From Lantana camara (Eukaryota; Streptophyta; Magnoliopsida; Lamiales; Verbenaceae), in assembly GCA_037501455.1 (NCBI GenBank), contig CM074862.1:78642501-78706500 (forward strand): a stretch of 64,000 nucleotides of DNA, in the 5' to 3' direction. Every line of letters starts with the position of its first letter. Positions within the stretch are counted from its first letter, which is position 1. Under the pieces are notes generated by a model. The model was given only the letters and a program-made list of their open reading frames with translations, searched no databases and was not told where the DNA came from. A program made the translations under genes and the position numbers. Positions 31,236 through 42,036 of this stretch are shown piece after piece.

Positions 31236-31564
31236 GGGAGTGGGGGGAAGGATTTTCGCCTCTAGGGTTTCTCATTCGCGTTCTCCGCTGTTAAATGAAA
31301 CATTGCCTTCCAAAAAAATAAAAGTGTTGGGGAGGGTAAAATTGGAACTTCATATTTTATTTTTTGTCCAAAATTTCAACAATTTAGTTAACAGAAAAAG
31401 TGAGGATATAACGGGAACCTCATATATTTTTAAACGGAACCCTAATATCTTAGGGGCTTAGTGTAATTGAAATTTTTTAGGAGGGTAGTCTCTGTAATTA
31501 TATCTAAAAATGGTGGCGAATTGTAATTACCCCATCTAATTTGGGGGCTAGGTGTAATTAACCC
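29579..31564. mobile_element. Mutator-like non-autonomous element with captured gene pieces (Pack-MULE candidate)
   Basis: The element is 1,986 bp and bounded by a perfect 10-bp duplication, ATAATCATTA (29569-29578 and 31565-31574). The terminal inverted repeats start GGGTTAATTACAC and stay alignable for about 130 bases (CCCCCAAATTAGATGGG, ACCATTTTTAGATATAATTAC). Long TIRs with a 9-10 bp duplication point to Mutator. No transposase is present. The interior looks genic on the minus strand: AAACCCTAGAGGCG leader-like sequence, a (CCG)n run ending in CCTCCAG followed by GTAAAT near 31195, a CT-rich stretch, and near 30209-30271 a last-exon-like segment after TTCTTGCAG. Confidence 0.75.
30209..31290 (-). 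pseudogene. Captured host-gene fragments inside the Mutator-like element
   Basis: On the minus strand there is a 5' exon-like part (31290-31196, GC-rich, ending in CCAG with GTAAAT after it), a CT-rich stretch with (GA)n, an ATG-containing GC-rich segment down to about 30917, and a terminal exon-like stretch at 30271-30209. The last follows a TTCTTGCAG acceptor and encodes a basic tail, QLSKMQSKDNKRIKNKNRQ, before its stop. These are all on one strand in 5'-to-3' order, as expected of a captured gene. I cannot name the source gene. The middle does not form a convincing open frame. Confidence 0.4.
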
Positions 31565-31574
31565 ATAATCATTA

Positions 31575-32115
31575 TTATTGATTGATGTAATGATTTGAAT
31601 TAAATAGATGGTCTTTTAATTTAAATTCGATTTGACTAAATTCAATTAATCATAATAATAAATATAATATATTTATTATTTAATTTTATTATTTTTTCTA
31701 AAATTTTCACAAATCATACAAGAAAATAAAAAATTCGCCACTTATTACATCATTTTGTATGAATATAATCTGGTTCCAATCAAAAGCGCCTTTCACTAAT
31801 CTATTATTTAGATACCTCAATTAAAAAGCAAAAAAAGAGAAACAATTGGGAGTTGGAAGGATATTACATAAAAGAGAGGGGCATAAACGTCTAATCACCA
31901 AATAACAATTTTCGAACTCAATTTTCCTGCCCCTATGACAAACCTGTAAAAGAGAGAGAAACTGAAACTCGTGAATACACAACTCTCAAAGTGAAACTGA
32001 AGGAAGAGTTGAAGCCAATTTCTCCCACAATTCACACACATAAACATTCCCATTTCGTTTTGATCTTTCCGTAGAGATTAAAAGTAAGAGTTCAGGAGGA
32101 AAATCAAGGAGAAAA
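31575..32115. promoter_or_regulatory. Upstream region of the ANN3-like gene
   Basis: The 540 bases between the Mutator-like element and the ANN3 start codon are the only space left for its proximal promoter. No convincing TATA box is seen; the last 200 bases are A- and GA-rich and likely hold the leader. The transposon therefore abuts the promoter. Confidence 0.4.
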
Positions 32116-34076
32116 ATGGCGACCCTTAGAATTCCAGAAGTTGTTCCCTCTCCAGCTGAAGACTGCGAAAAGCTCAGAAAAGCTTTCAAGGGTACCCTTT
32201 TTGTCTTCACCTTAAACGCGCACTGCCCTTATTTTTTTCATGATTTTCATGGGTTTTTCTTGTTTTGATGTGAGGAGGAGTTTGTGTTATGAATGGGTTT
32301 ATATTGAAGATACGGAATCAGCTATTATGGTTTAGGTGTTTGTTGTTGGCGTATAGGTCTTGGAACAGATGAGAAGGCTATAATTCGGATTTTGGGAAGG
32401 AGGAATGCAAGTCAGAGGAAGAAGATCAGAGAGACTTATCAGCAACTTTACAATAAATCCCTAATTGACGATCTCTTCTCCGAATTATCTGGTGATTTCA
32501 GGGTACATTCTTTCTTTTTTCTTTTAGATTTCCCGATTATTTTTCCTCCATAAGATTCAAAATTACCTTTATTAGGAAGATAGAATTGTTTCTGAAATCG
32601 TTGAGATGTTCTGACTTCTCATGTGTGTTGATTAATGTTTTATCTATGATAGAAAGCGGTGATATTATGGGCATATGATCCTGCTGAAAGAGATGCAAGG
32701 CTTGCAAATGAGGCATTAAAGTCGCAAAAGAAAAGCATCATCCAATTGCAGGTGATAGTAGAAATAGCCTGTGCTACATCACCTCATCATCTGGCTGCCG
32801 TAAGGAAAGCATATTGCTCTCTGTTCGACTCTTCCCTAGAAGAAGACATCGTATCGAGTGTCTCTCCTCCCATTCAAAAGGTATGTATATGTTGATGTAA
32901 ACTTGATCACTCCCTTTGTTGATTCTTCTAGTGAACTCGGTTCAACTCAGGTACGGAGATCGGTATGTTAGATTAATCTAAAGGGTCGAAAGATGAAAGC
33001 CTTTGTATTAGGCAATTTTATGCAATTCGGGGGCAAAATCTTTGATTTATTAGAATGCGTTCCGATTATAGCCCTTTGAATGTCATGAAGAGAAAAATAA
33101 AAGTTTTGCTGTTAGTTTAGTGATAATTACACTTACATACCCTGAAGTTTGACTTATTACAAAAACTTTCCTTGAGGTTTGAGAAATAAGTTATTCATAA
33201 AAATTTGAGATGAAATCATCAAATCATCAGTCCTGGGAAGTTTCTGTAGTTCTCAAACATCAGGTGAAGCTTGTGTAATTACAACAAACCTCGGGTATGT
33301 CAGTGTAATTATCCCTTTGTTTTATCACTTTGGACCTCACTAACATGCGAGTATTGAACAGATCTTGGTTAGTTTGGTGAGTTCCTATAGATATGATAAA
33401 GAAGTGGTGGATTCTACTATTGCCAAAATGGAGGCAATTAAATTGCATGATGCTGTTGAAGCGAAGAAATTAGATGATGATGAGCTCGTACTGGTGCTTA
33501 GTACGAGGAATATATTTCAGCTCAGAGAAACTTTCCGGTGTTACAAGGATCATTATGGGAAATCCATTGAGCAGGTCTAGCTTTCTTAAGAAAAATGATC
33601 AACTCGAGTTTTATAATTTATCTTTTACAGTTTTTTTTTACTTTGAAAATTGTACTTGACAGGATATTATGGCTTGTGGAAAGGGCATTCTTGAGTGTGT
33701 TATGAAAGTGGTGATTTGGTGCATAGACACCCCAGAAAAACACTTCGCTGAGGTACTTGAATATTTTCTTTATAATCAAATTCATACTTCCAGCAAAATC
33801 TTAATTTGAGAAATTGCAGTATTGAGGTTTTCTTGGACATGACCATTGTTTATGGGTCGGACACAATCCCAGGTTATAAGGGCTGCAGTTGTTGGATGGG
33901 GGACCGATGAAGATTCGTTGACTAGAGCCATTGTAGCGCGAGCTGAAATCGATATGATGAAAGTTAGAGGGGAATATTTCAACGCGAACAAGACTAGCTT
34001 AGACAATGCAGTCATTGATGACACTTCTGGAGATTACAAGGACTTCCTCATCACTCTGCTTGGAGCAAATGTATAA
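32116..34076 (+). CDS. ANN3: Annexin D3-like protein, six exons
   Basis: Exons: 32116-32191, 32357-32502, 32653-32880, 33362-33574, 33663-33752 and 33873-34076. All introns are GT-AG and the phases agree, giving 318 residues, the usual annexin length. The N-terminus (MATLRIPEVVPSPAEDCEKL) matches the ANN3 subfamily. Repeat I keeps GLGTDE (residues 26-31) and repeat IV keeps GWGTDEDSLTRAIV, so two type II calcium sites look complete. Repeats II (YDPAERDARL) and III (YRYDKE) lack the loop, as in most plant annexins. IDTPEKHFAE and SGDYKDFLITLLG are family landmarks. It should bind acidic membranes in a calcium-dependent way; Arabidopsis ANN3 is linked to vacuolar trafficking and drought. It diverges from the ANN4-like gene. 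Confidence 0.95.
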
Positions 34077-34205
34077 TTTTCTCCATCTTCGTATTCCCAC
34101 TAATTATCAATTGTTGGTGTTGAAATTGGAATTTGAATTTGAATACATAGTCAATCTCTGTATTCTGTATATAATGTTTCATTTTTTCTTCCCTTTCTTT
34201 GTATG

Positions 34206-34211
34206 AATAAA
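34206..34211 (+). terminator. poly(A) signal of ANN3-like gene
   Basis: AATAAA lies 130 bases past the stop codon, followed by TGTTAGTG. It is the first clear signal downstream. Confidence 0.6.
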
Positions 34212-34376
34212 GTGTTAGTGCCTTGGAAGAGCCAAATAGTTTAGGTCTCTTTTTTCAAACTACTCTTATTAGCAATAATTTGTGCCATTAATGAAATAAT
34301 AAATTTAATGTTTCATAGTCGTTTTAATTTTATGTGGCCGCCAATTCATCAGATCTCATTTAAGTTTATTAATTGA

Positions 34377-34905
34377 ATGTTATAACTATTTTTGTATGGA
34401 TGAAACCCCAAGGTCACATTGAGCTACGGGACTTGACTTCGCATAGAGGTGGAGGTTATGAAATAAGTCTTTATGGCATGACCTAAACAAACTCCAAGTC
34501 GAAGAGTCTAATAAGCACGGGGATGTTGACTTTGACTCGTTTGAGACTTGCTCATATGATGTGCCTTTAAGAAAGGTTATTTTGTTTCATAAGTATTGGA
34601 TGTGGAGACGTTCACACGCGTATGAGGGTGCTTGTTAGGGAACAAATACACTGATGATCCCTACGGGAACACCTCAATCGGGTAAGGTTTCTATGCCTTA
34701 ATGATGAGGTTGGTTCCCTAGTTATGGTAGAGTCTAAATGGTCATTGGACTTGAGCCTCCAGTGATATATGCCTAGAGATTCATGAGTTCCGTGAATCTC
34801 GTTATGGTTGTATGTTGGCATTGTTCGAATCATGTAGGGGGCCATATAAGATGCTAACATAGAATCTATCGCTCGTCTAGAATAACGAGTGAATCACCCA
34901 TGAAT
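34377..34905 (+). repeat. Diverged relic of an LTR related to the two solo LTRs
   Basis: Blocks such as AACTCCAAGTCGAAGAGTC, GACTCGTTTGAGACTTGCT, TTTTGTTTCATA and TATGAGGGTGCTT occur in the same order as in the solo LTR at 40089-42031 (TACTCCAAGCCGATGAGTC and so on). The relic has no clear ends or target duplication. Confidence 0.45.
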
Positions 34906-35049
34906 TCTATTGTAGCACATTCCACTTAAATTCTTGCACAAGGTAGTGAGATCTAAATTAGAAAAGGAGATTCCTAGAGTATTAGATTAAATGAACTATT
35001 AAAATTAATTCATAGCATTAGGACTAACCCATGCCTTCTTTGAATTATG

Positions 35050-38000
35050 ATACTGTGGGATAACTTTAAATAATTGAGGGCTTGTTAGTAATTTCCCTTC
35101 CTTCTTTCTCTCTTATACACGATATACATACATGTATACACTTGCATTCCTTTCTTCTTCATTTCCTCACACAAGAACAAGAGACACACTTCCATCTCTC
35201 TCCCCCTCTCCATTTCGATCCAAACAAGGAAGCCAAGAGACAAGATTCATTCTCCATTTCTTCCATTTTTGAGCCCAAGACATACTTTTCTTCTTCCCCT
35301 TCATCTCTTTCTTCTCAAGGTAAGATTTGGTTATGTGTTTTTGAAGAATTCTTGAACTTTTCTTAGGGTTTGTGATTCTTAACCTAGGAATGCATGAGTT
35401 GGAGTTTATATGATGATTATAAGTTGATTATATGCATTCATGGGTTGAAATTTATAGTTGATGGAGCATATATGATCATAGCACTCTTGAGGGTTTGTTG
35501 GTTTGTTTTTGTGGATTTAATGCTTGCTAATGTATCTTTAAACTTGCTTTGAAGTTATATTAAGTGTTCTTGCATGCTTTGTGTTGATATGGGAGCTTAT
35601 GGTGTTGTTGGATTGAGTGGGGAGTGGCTTTCAAGCCATACCACGTAGCCTTCTCTTCATTTCCCCTGTTTTTTTTCGTCTAGTGGCATCCCAAACACCC
35701 GTTTGGCCTCCCAGTTCATTTCCAAACCCCAGTGTGAGACCTCCCCTGTCTTGACCCGAGAGCTCCCAAATGCCCGTTTGAGTTTCCAGGCCAACTTTCA
35801 CACGGCCGTTTACCCCACAAACGTGCTCCGATTGACCTGAAATTTTAACCATAGAAATTACTTTGAGTTTAGAGTATTCTCCAATTAGAATCACCTTAAA
35901 ATCATAACTGAGGACCGAGATATAGCCATTTTAATTTTGTGTCGCCATTTCGCCAGAAATCTGCTTTCATCCAACTTCAAGCGTACGCCAGTTTCACATC
36001 TTTTAAACCACAATTCGATCCATATATCATTGGAAAGGTCTATTTGTCTAGTTTCATACCCAACAAACAAAACTCCATTTCAACTACTAGAACTCAAGAT
36101 ATTCTCGTTTTTCTACAGCTTACGCGTTTCCAAAAACTGTCAGCTTTTGCCAAAACTTACCCAAACCCCTCTTCTTGCATTCCTTTCACTTCCTTGACTT
36201 TCGTATGTGATTAATATGAATTGTATGCATGATTAATTGATAATCATGTTATTATTTGACACTCCTTGATCCTTAATTGATTAAACTTGATCATTTGACT
36301 CCGTACTTTATATGAATTGAATTCGGAATGTTATGAATTAATTTCAATTGTCTATTGCTTGGGAGCATTAATTGTGCACATGAACACGATTACAGCATGT
36401 CCATAACTTTTATGATTTCATTGTATATTTAATCATCTCATAACATATCACACCACTTCATGAACATTGTCGTGTGTCCTACTTGGTTCCATTTCGAGTC
36501 GTGTCTCACAAGTACACCGTGTTTCCTTTCTTATACAATGATATCCTTGGTGGAGACATTCGAGACTCATGGTTCCTCTCATGGTCTTTCTTGCACATGG
36601 AGTTGAGGGTTTTCTTTTATATTCGACCTATGACCTTGCATGATCTAAACTAAGCCAAATGACTTTCATATTAAGCTAGCTATATCTTGTTGGGAAAACG
36701 AAACAGTAACGCAGCGGAATTTAATAAAATTTTTCCCAATAATATTCCTAATTCGTAAGGTTTCAAGAAACTCACTTAAATTGATGCTTTCTCGACACGT
36801 TTTGAGCCGCCCTTAAACGCGCTTCAAGTGGCAAGTCCCTCGAACTTCTTCGAATCTTCAAAACTCCAAAATTGCAGTCCTCTAGAGCAATAATCCACAC
36901 CAACCTCGATCACGATCTGAATAGGGAGGATGCTAGTACTATATTCAGTGTTTAAGCTCTAATGGATTGTATAGTAATTTAGTAGATTTGCTATCAAACT
37001 CCCATGGGGTTCGAACCCCTCCCTTAAATAAGGTTAGGTGGTTCGAACCCCTATGACTTGTTGGACAATGATTTTTTATCCTCCAAGACTTCTAATTACT
37101 TGCTAAGGTTTTCTACTTTGACCAAAAGACCTTTTGATCAACTTGCCCTCCAAGTAATTCTATCTAACTCCTTTAGATATTTTATGGGATATTTTTATTT
37201 ATTTACAATAAATAAATTAATGTCAATAATTAATTAATTCACAATTAATTATTTATTGATCACTTAATTTCAAACTTGGACTTCATAATAATTCATAATT
37301 AAATTAAAGTCCATTAAATAATTAATCAAAATTAATTATATAATAAATTACCAAACACGAGACATGTGTCTCACCTCGTGTGGTCCTTACCTCCAATCTT
37401 AATTGGTTCGATCAACTCGTTTAATCGATTCAAGCCTTAACCCTCGTGACCAGGCATTTGTGTGTGATCCTCTAGGTTCTTTATTCAATTAGCAGTGACC
37501 CCGATTAACCAATTTCTAATTAATTAATCAGTCCACAGATTACACTACCATAATCCAGCAACAGGTGTGCAACCCCTAGCTGAATAAGAATATATTAATT
37601 CGAAGAACCTTTAAGTCATTGACGTATGTGAAATAAGGTCTTCCTACAACCTATCTCTCAACTAAGATCTAGGACAATGGAATAATTAGAACCCTGATAA
37701 TCTTAGTCTTAATGTTAAGTACATTTCATATCCATTTGATCTTGATCCAAGAAACCCTTTTCTTGATCTTGATCCACTGCCTTGGCCAAGGACTCCGAGA
37801 TGACATATGAATGTCTTACACAATAAGAGATCTTCTTGCTAAAGCAAGTGTAGGTCCTTTATCGACTCTCATATGCTTTCATGTGCCACTTGTACAGTCC
37901 CAAAATAAGCCGTAGTTCAGTTATCTCGAACGATACCCTTTTAGGCCCATCTCTAAGACTATAGAGTTAGCTCACATAAAGCATCGATGGAATCTCAATT

Positions 38001-39296
38001 CTAAGGACTACTGAATCACACCAATGACTTGTGAGATGTTTCCTAATCTGGAAGTTTCTATTTCCAGAAATAGAAACTTCCTTTCTCATTTAGGAATCTT
38101 CTCACGCCGGACACCTCAGTGTATTCGTTTATATAAGCGAGCACCCTCATGTATTACGTATGTATCAACTATACACTTTACACCCTATGAAATAAGGCGA
38201 TCCAGGTTTTTAAGGGCATGATCACACAAGCAAGTCTCAATCGAGTCAATTTGACACTCCCACTGTCTTTTGGACTCATCGACTTGGAGTAGTTTCTAAT
38301 CTTAAATTATGTGAGTTAGGGCTCGTTTCATAAACCATTTCACCTAAATGGTTGAGTCCTATAAGTTAATTAGATCAAGGGAGTTCTCACATGCGCAGTT
38401 AAAGTGAACACACAATCAAACAAGAACATATAAATAAGTATTGCCTTATTATCAAAATAAGTTCGTATATTATTCAAAGATTGTCTGTGATTTACAAAGG
38501 AAAAGTACTAAGCGGATTACAACATCGGCTTTTAGGGCACTATTCCTAACATATCTTTTATACCGGATACGTACCGGAAATGCTTTATAAATTATGTAAT
38601 GTTAACCCTGAGCCCTTTTTGTGAGATCCTGTTATTGCCCCCACCTATCCTAGGGCTGGGCTAGCCGGTGTGGATTCCTGTACTGTTCCTGGGGCCCAGG
38701 GGCTTGTGTATTGAGTGAACCGGAGAGGTATCGGGCCGATGGCGACCTTTTGCACAAGTCCCACCTTGTTGGACCAACCCGGATATCCACCAGGAGGTCT
38801 GGTGGAAGATGGGATTCCGGTCTGGGGAGTCATGAACCCACAGATCACTGTGACTGGATGGCGAGGGCTAGCTACCCGGACCATCAACGGCGTGTGGAGG
38901 TTAATTTGTACTTGTTTTTCCCGCTATTTAATAATTACAAAATATCTTGATCCTGCCTATTTACTGTGTACTTGCCTGTTCCTGTCATTTAATAAGGGAA
39001 AGAGGAGTTTAGGATGGAATAAATACCCATTCTCGTCGGGTCCCCTAAAATGTATTTTATAGATATCCGTAACCTTTGGCATGCCCCTAGTCCTTGTTCA
39101 GCATCAGAGTTCGTGGATCGTTAAGGTAAAATGGGCATCAACAGAGGACCTACTGATATCGACACATGTATTATATATCATGTTTACCTGACTGCCTGTA
39201 AGAACGTGATTCCACCCGTGCGTATTGACTGAATCCTGACAACTGCTTTATTAACAAAGATAGTACAATGGAATTACACTTGCTTGAATGCCTGCA

Positions 39297-39336
<40 letters not shown>

Positions 39337-39773
39337 TGTGTAACCCCTTCACTCAGTCAGTTGACTGACCCCTCCCTCTCGTTGTTTTTAGCTGTTGTCT
39401 TGCAGGTTCAATGATCGTTAGGTGGGAATCGGTCGAGGTCCTTTGTTTCGGGTCCTGTTCTTGTTCGAGTTTCATTGTGTCGCACACATATTTCCTGTAT
39501 TGTACTGGGCCTTACCGGCCATTTGTTTTGTATTGTTGAATTGTTTCGGGACAGGTTTCTAGGACTCTAGTGGAACCCATATTTACTTTCTTGTTTTGAA
39601 TTTGTATTTACTTTATTGTCGTGAATGCATGTTGTTTTGCTTCCGTATTTCTACTTTGTTTAACTGTTGGTACAGTAGTCCTACCTAGCACAGGATTGTT
39701 TTTATTCTGTCTTCGTTCACTGTGAGTTTGGTTCATGTATGGATTTTTCTATTTCATGTGTGGATCGGGCTCA
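35050..39773 (+). repeat. Del/Tekay-like 5' LTR, interrupted by a solo LTR
   Basis: The stretch ends about 8 bases before a primer-binding site at 39782. It has a CT-rich leader with TTCTCAAGGTAAG near 35316-35325, as in other plant long LTRs, and a long non-coding body. The solo LTR 36688-38551 plus one target duplication is inserted in it. A (TA)n microsatellite occurs at 39299-39332. The left boundary is not sharp, and I see no target duplication. No genes. Confidence 0.45.
36688..38551 (-). mobile_element. Solo LTR, 1,864 bp, minus orientation
   Basis: It is flanked by the perfect duplication TATCT (36683-36687 and 38552-38556). On the minus strand it starts TGTTAGGAATAGTGCCCTAA and ends TTTTCCCAACA. 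No internal region or second LTR adjoins it, so it arose by recombination between the two LTRs of a once complete element. It shares many blocks with the solo LTR at 40089-42031, which lies in the opposite orientation 1.5 kb away. The superfamily cannot be told from the LTR alone. Confidence 0.88.
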
Positions 39774-39781
39774 TCCTAAAG

Positions 39782-39793
39782 TGGTATTAGAGC
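39782..39793 (+). other. primer-binding site relic
   Basis: TGGTATTAGAGC is one base off the initiator-Met tRNA type TGGTATCAGAGC. It marks the start of the internal region of an old plus-strand Del-like element whose LTR lies to the left. Degenerate gag-leader sequence follows (GTTACTAAGATAAC), then the second solo LTR. Confidence 0.6.
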
Positions 39794-40088
39794 TCCAGCT
39801 TGCAAAACCGGAGTTCTAGTGTCGTGTCGTGTCAAGTCTAGGTCGTACGGATTAGGAACTACTTGTCAATGTGCGCATTGCATTATTCTTGAGCATTAAC
39901 TGTTGGGAATTTATTGTTGAACGCATTTCTTTTAGAATTTTACTGAATTATATGTTGCATTTTGCATCAAATTCTTGCCTTTGGTGACATGAGCATTCTC
40001 TAACCGCATGCATTTATATTCGGGATGAGTTGTTATTTGTAGGTTACTAAGATAACATCAAACCACGACCAATCTCTACAACGACAAC

Positions 40089-42031
40089 TGTTAGGAATAG
40101 TGCCCTAAAAGCCGATTGTATATCCGCTTTGTGCTTTTCCTTATTGTAATCACAGACAATCTTTGAATAAAATAACGAATTGAGGCAACACTTCTTTATA
40201 TGCTCTTGTTTGGTATGCGGTTACTTTAGCTGTGCATGTATGAGAACTCCCCTAATCCTGATGACTTTAGGACTCTACCATTTAGGTGAAATGGTTCATG
40301 AAACGAGCCATATATCACATAAGTCATGATTAGTAAAATACTCCAAGCCGATGAGTCCTACAGACAGTGGGAGTGTCAACCTGACTCCTCTAAGGCTTGC
40401 TTGTGGGATCACGCCATTAAGAAGGACCACCTTGTTTCATAGAGGTGCAAAGTGTATAGTTGATACGTGCGTGATACATGAGGGTGCTTACTTTAATAAG
40501 TAAGTTCACTGAGGTGCCCCGTGTGAGAACATTCCTAAATGGGAAAGGAAGTTTCTATTTCAGGAAATGGAAACTTCCAGATTAGGAAATATCTCACGAG
40601 TCATTGATGTGATTAATTGATCCTTAGACTTGAGGTTCCTTGTCACTTTATGAGTTAACTCTGTAGTCTTAGGTATAAGCTTTAAAGGGTGTCGCCTTAG
40701 ACAACTGATTCAAGGCTTATGCTGGGGCTGCACAAGTGATTCATGAAAGTCAATGAGAATCAAGAAAGGACCTACACTTGCATTTGCAAGGTGATCTCTT
40801 ATTGTGTAAGTCATTCATATGCCATATGGAGTCCTTGGCCAAGGCAGTAGATCAAGACATCAAGAAAAGGGTTTCTTGGATTGAGATCAAATGGATATAA
40901 AATGCACTTAGCTTTAAGACCGGATTATTAGGGTTCTGATTATTCCCTTGCCCTAGATCTTGGTTGAGAGATAGTAAGTAGGAGGATTGTATCTCACATG
41001 AATCAATGACTTAAAGGTTCTGTCGAATCCGAACATTCCAATTCAGCTAGGGGTTAAACACCTGTTGCTAGACTATGGTCGTTTAATCTGTGGACTGATT
41101 AATTAATCAGTGAATTAATTAATTAGGGTCACTGCTAATTGAATTGAGAACCTAGAGGGTCACACACAACAACTTGGTTACATGAGTTGAGGCTTTAAAA
41201 TCATTAAACGAGTTAATCGGGCCAAGAGGGTTCCACACGTGTGAAATCACACGTGTGGCTCACGTGAGTGACACGTGTCACACACGTGTGAATATATATA
41301 TTATATATATATATGTATTAAATAATTAAATGTGTTAATTATTTAATAGACTTTGGTTTAATTTTGAATTAAAAAGAAAGTCTTATTTTGGTGAAAATAA
41401 TCTAGTTAATTAATTACGAATTAATTAATTAGATAAAAATAAGTTATTTATTTTATAATAAATAAAGTATAAAATTATCCAAAAATAGTTTGGATATTTT
41501 TAGCTCTCTTAAAAGTTGACTTGAATTAGAATTCAAAGTCAAAGTTGGAAAATACTTGATGATCAAGTAATAGGAGAGAGAGGAACCAAATCCTTGTCCA
41601 ACAAGGAATAGGTTCGGCCGTCCCTCTCCCTTTCCTATATATAGGGGAGCTCATGCTCCCCTTTAGAGCTAATTGACAATTTTTTTGGTTCATGTGTTGA
41701 ACACCTTCCTTTCTCCAAGATTAAATAAAACCCTAGGTTAAGCCTAAACACTAACTAGAGAACTAGCATCCTTACTAGTTAGATTGTGATCAAGTTGGTG
41801 GACTTTCTCTAGAGACTTCAAGTTAGAAGTTTGAAGATTCGAGCTTTACCAAGGAGAGGGGATCAAGCCGCGAGAAGAGCGTTCTTGGGTGGCTTGAAAC
41901 GCTTCAAGAAAGAATAAAAGAAAAGTAAGTTTTCTATCTTTACGAATTTGGTTACACGATTGCGAGTCCTAGATCCTTTTGTTGGGAAATTTTTTTAAAT
42001 TCCGCTGCTTTCTGATTCGTGTTTTCCAACA
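40089..42031 (+). mobile_element. Solo LTR, 1,943 bp, plus orientation
   Basis: It is flanked by the perfect duplication ACAAC (40084-40088 and 42032-42036). It starts TGTTAGGAATAGTGCCCTAA and ends GTTTTCCAACA. It contains CCTATATATAGGGG near 41634-41647 as a likely TATA region and a leader ending in GAAAAGTAAGTT. The same family as 36688-38551, but not identical to it, so the two came from separate insertions. Confidence 0.88.
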
Positions 42032-42036
42032 ACAAC

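Noticed and set aside
31171..31461. Plus-strand frame with an Ala run (QEAAAAAA type)
   Set aside because: The alanine run is just (CGG)n read on the plus strand. The genic signals there are on the minus strand.
36688..42031. The two TGTTAGGAATAG LTRs as the pair of a single element
   Set aside because: They lie in opposite orientation and each has a different perfect target duplication, so they are two solo LTRs.
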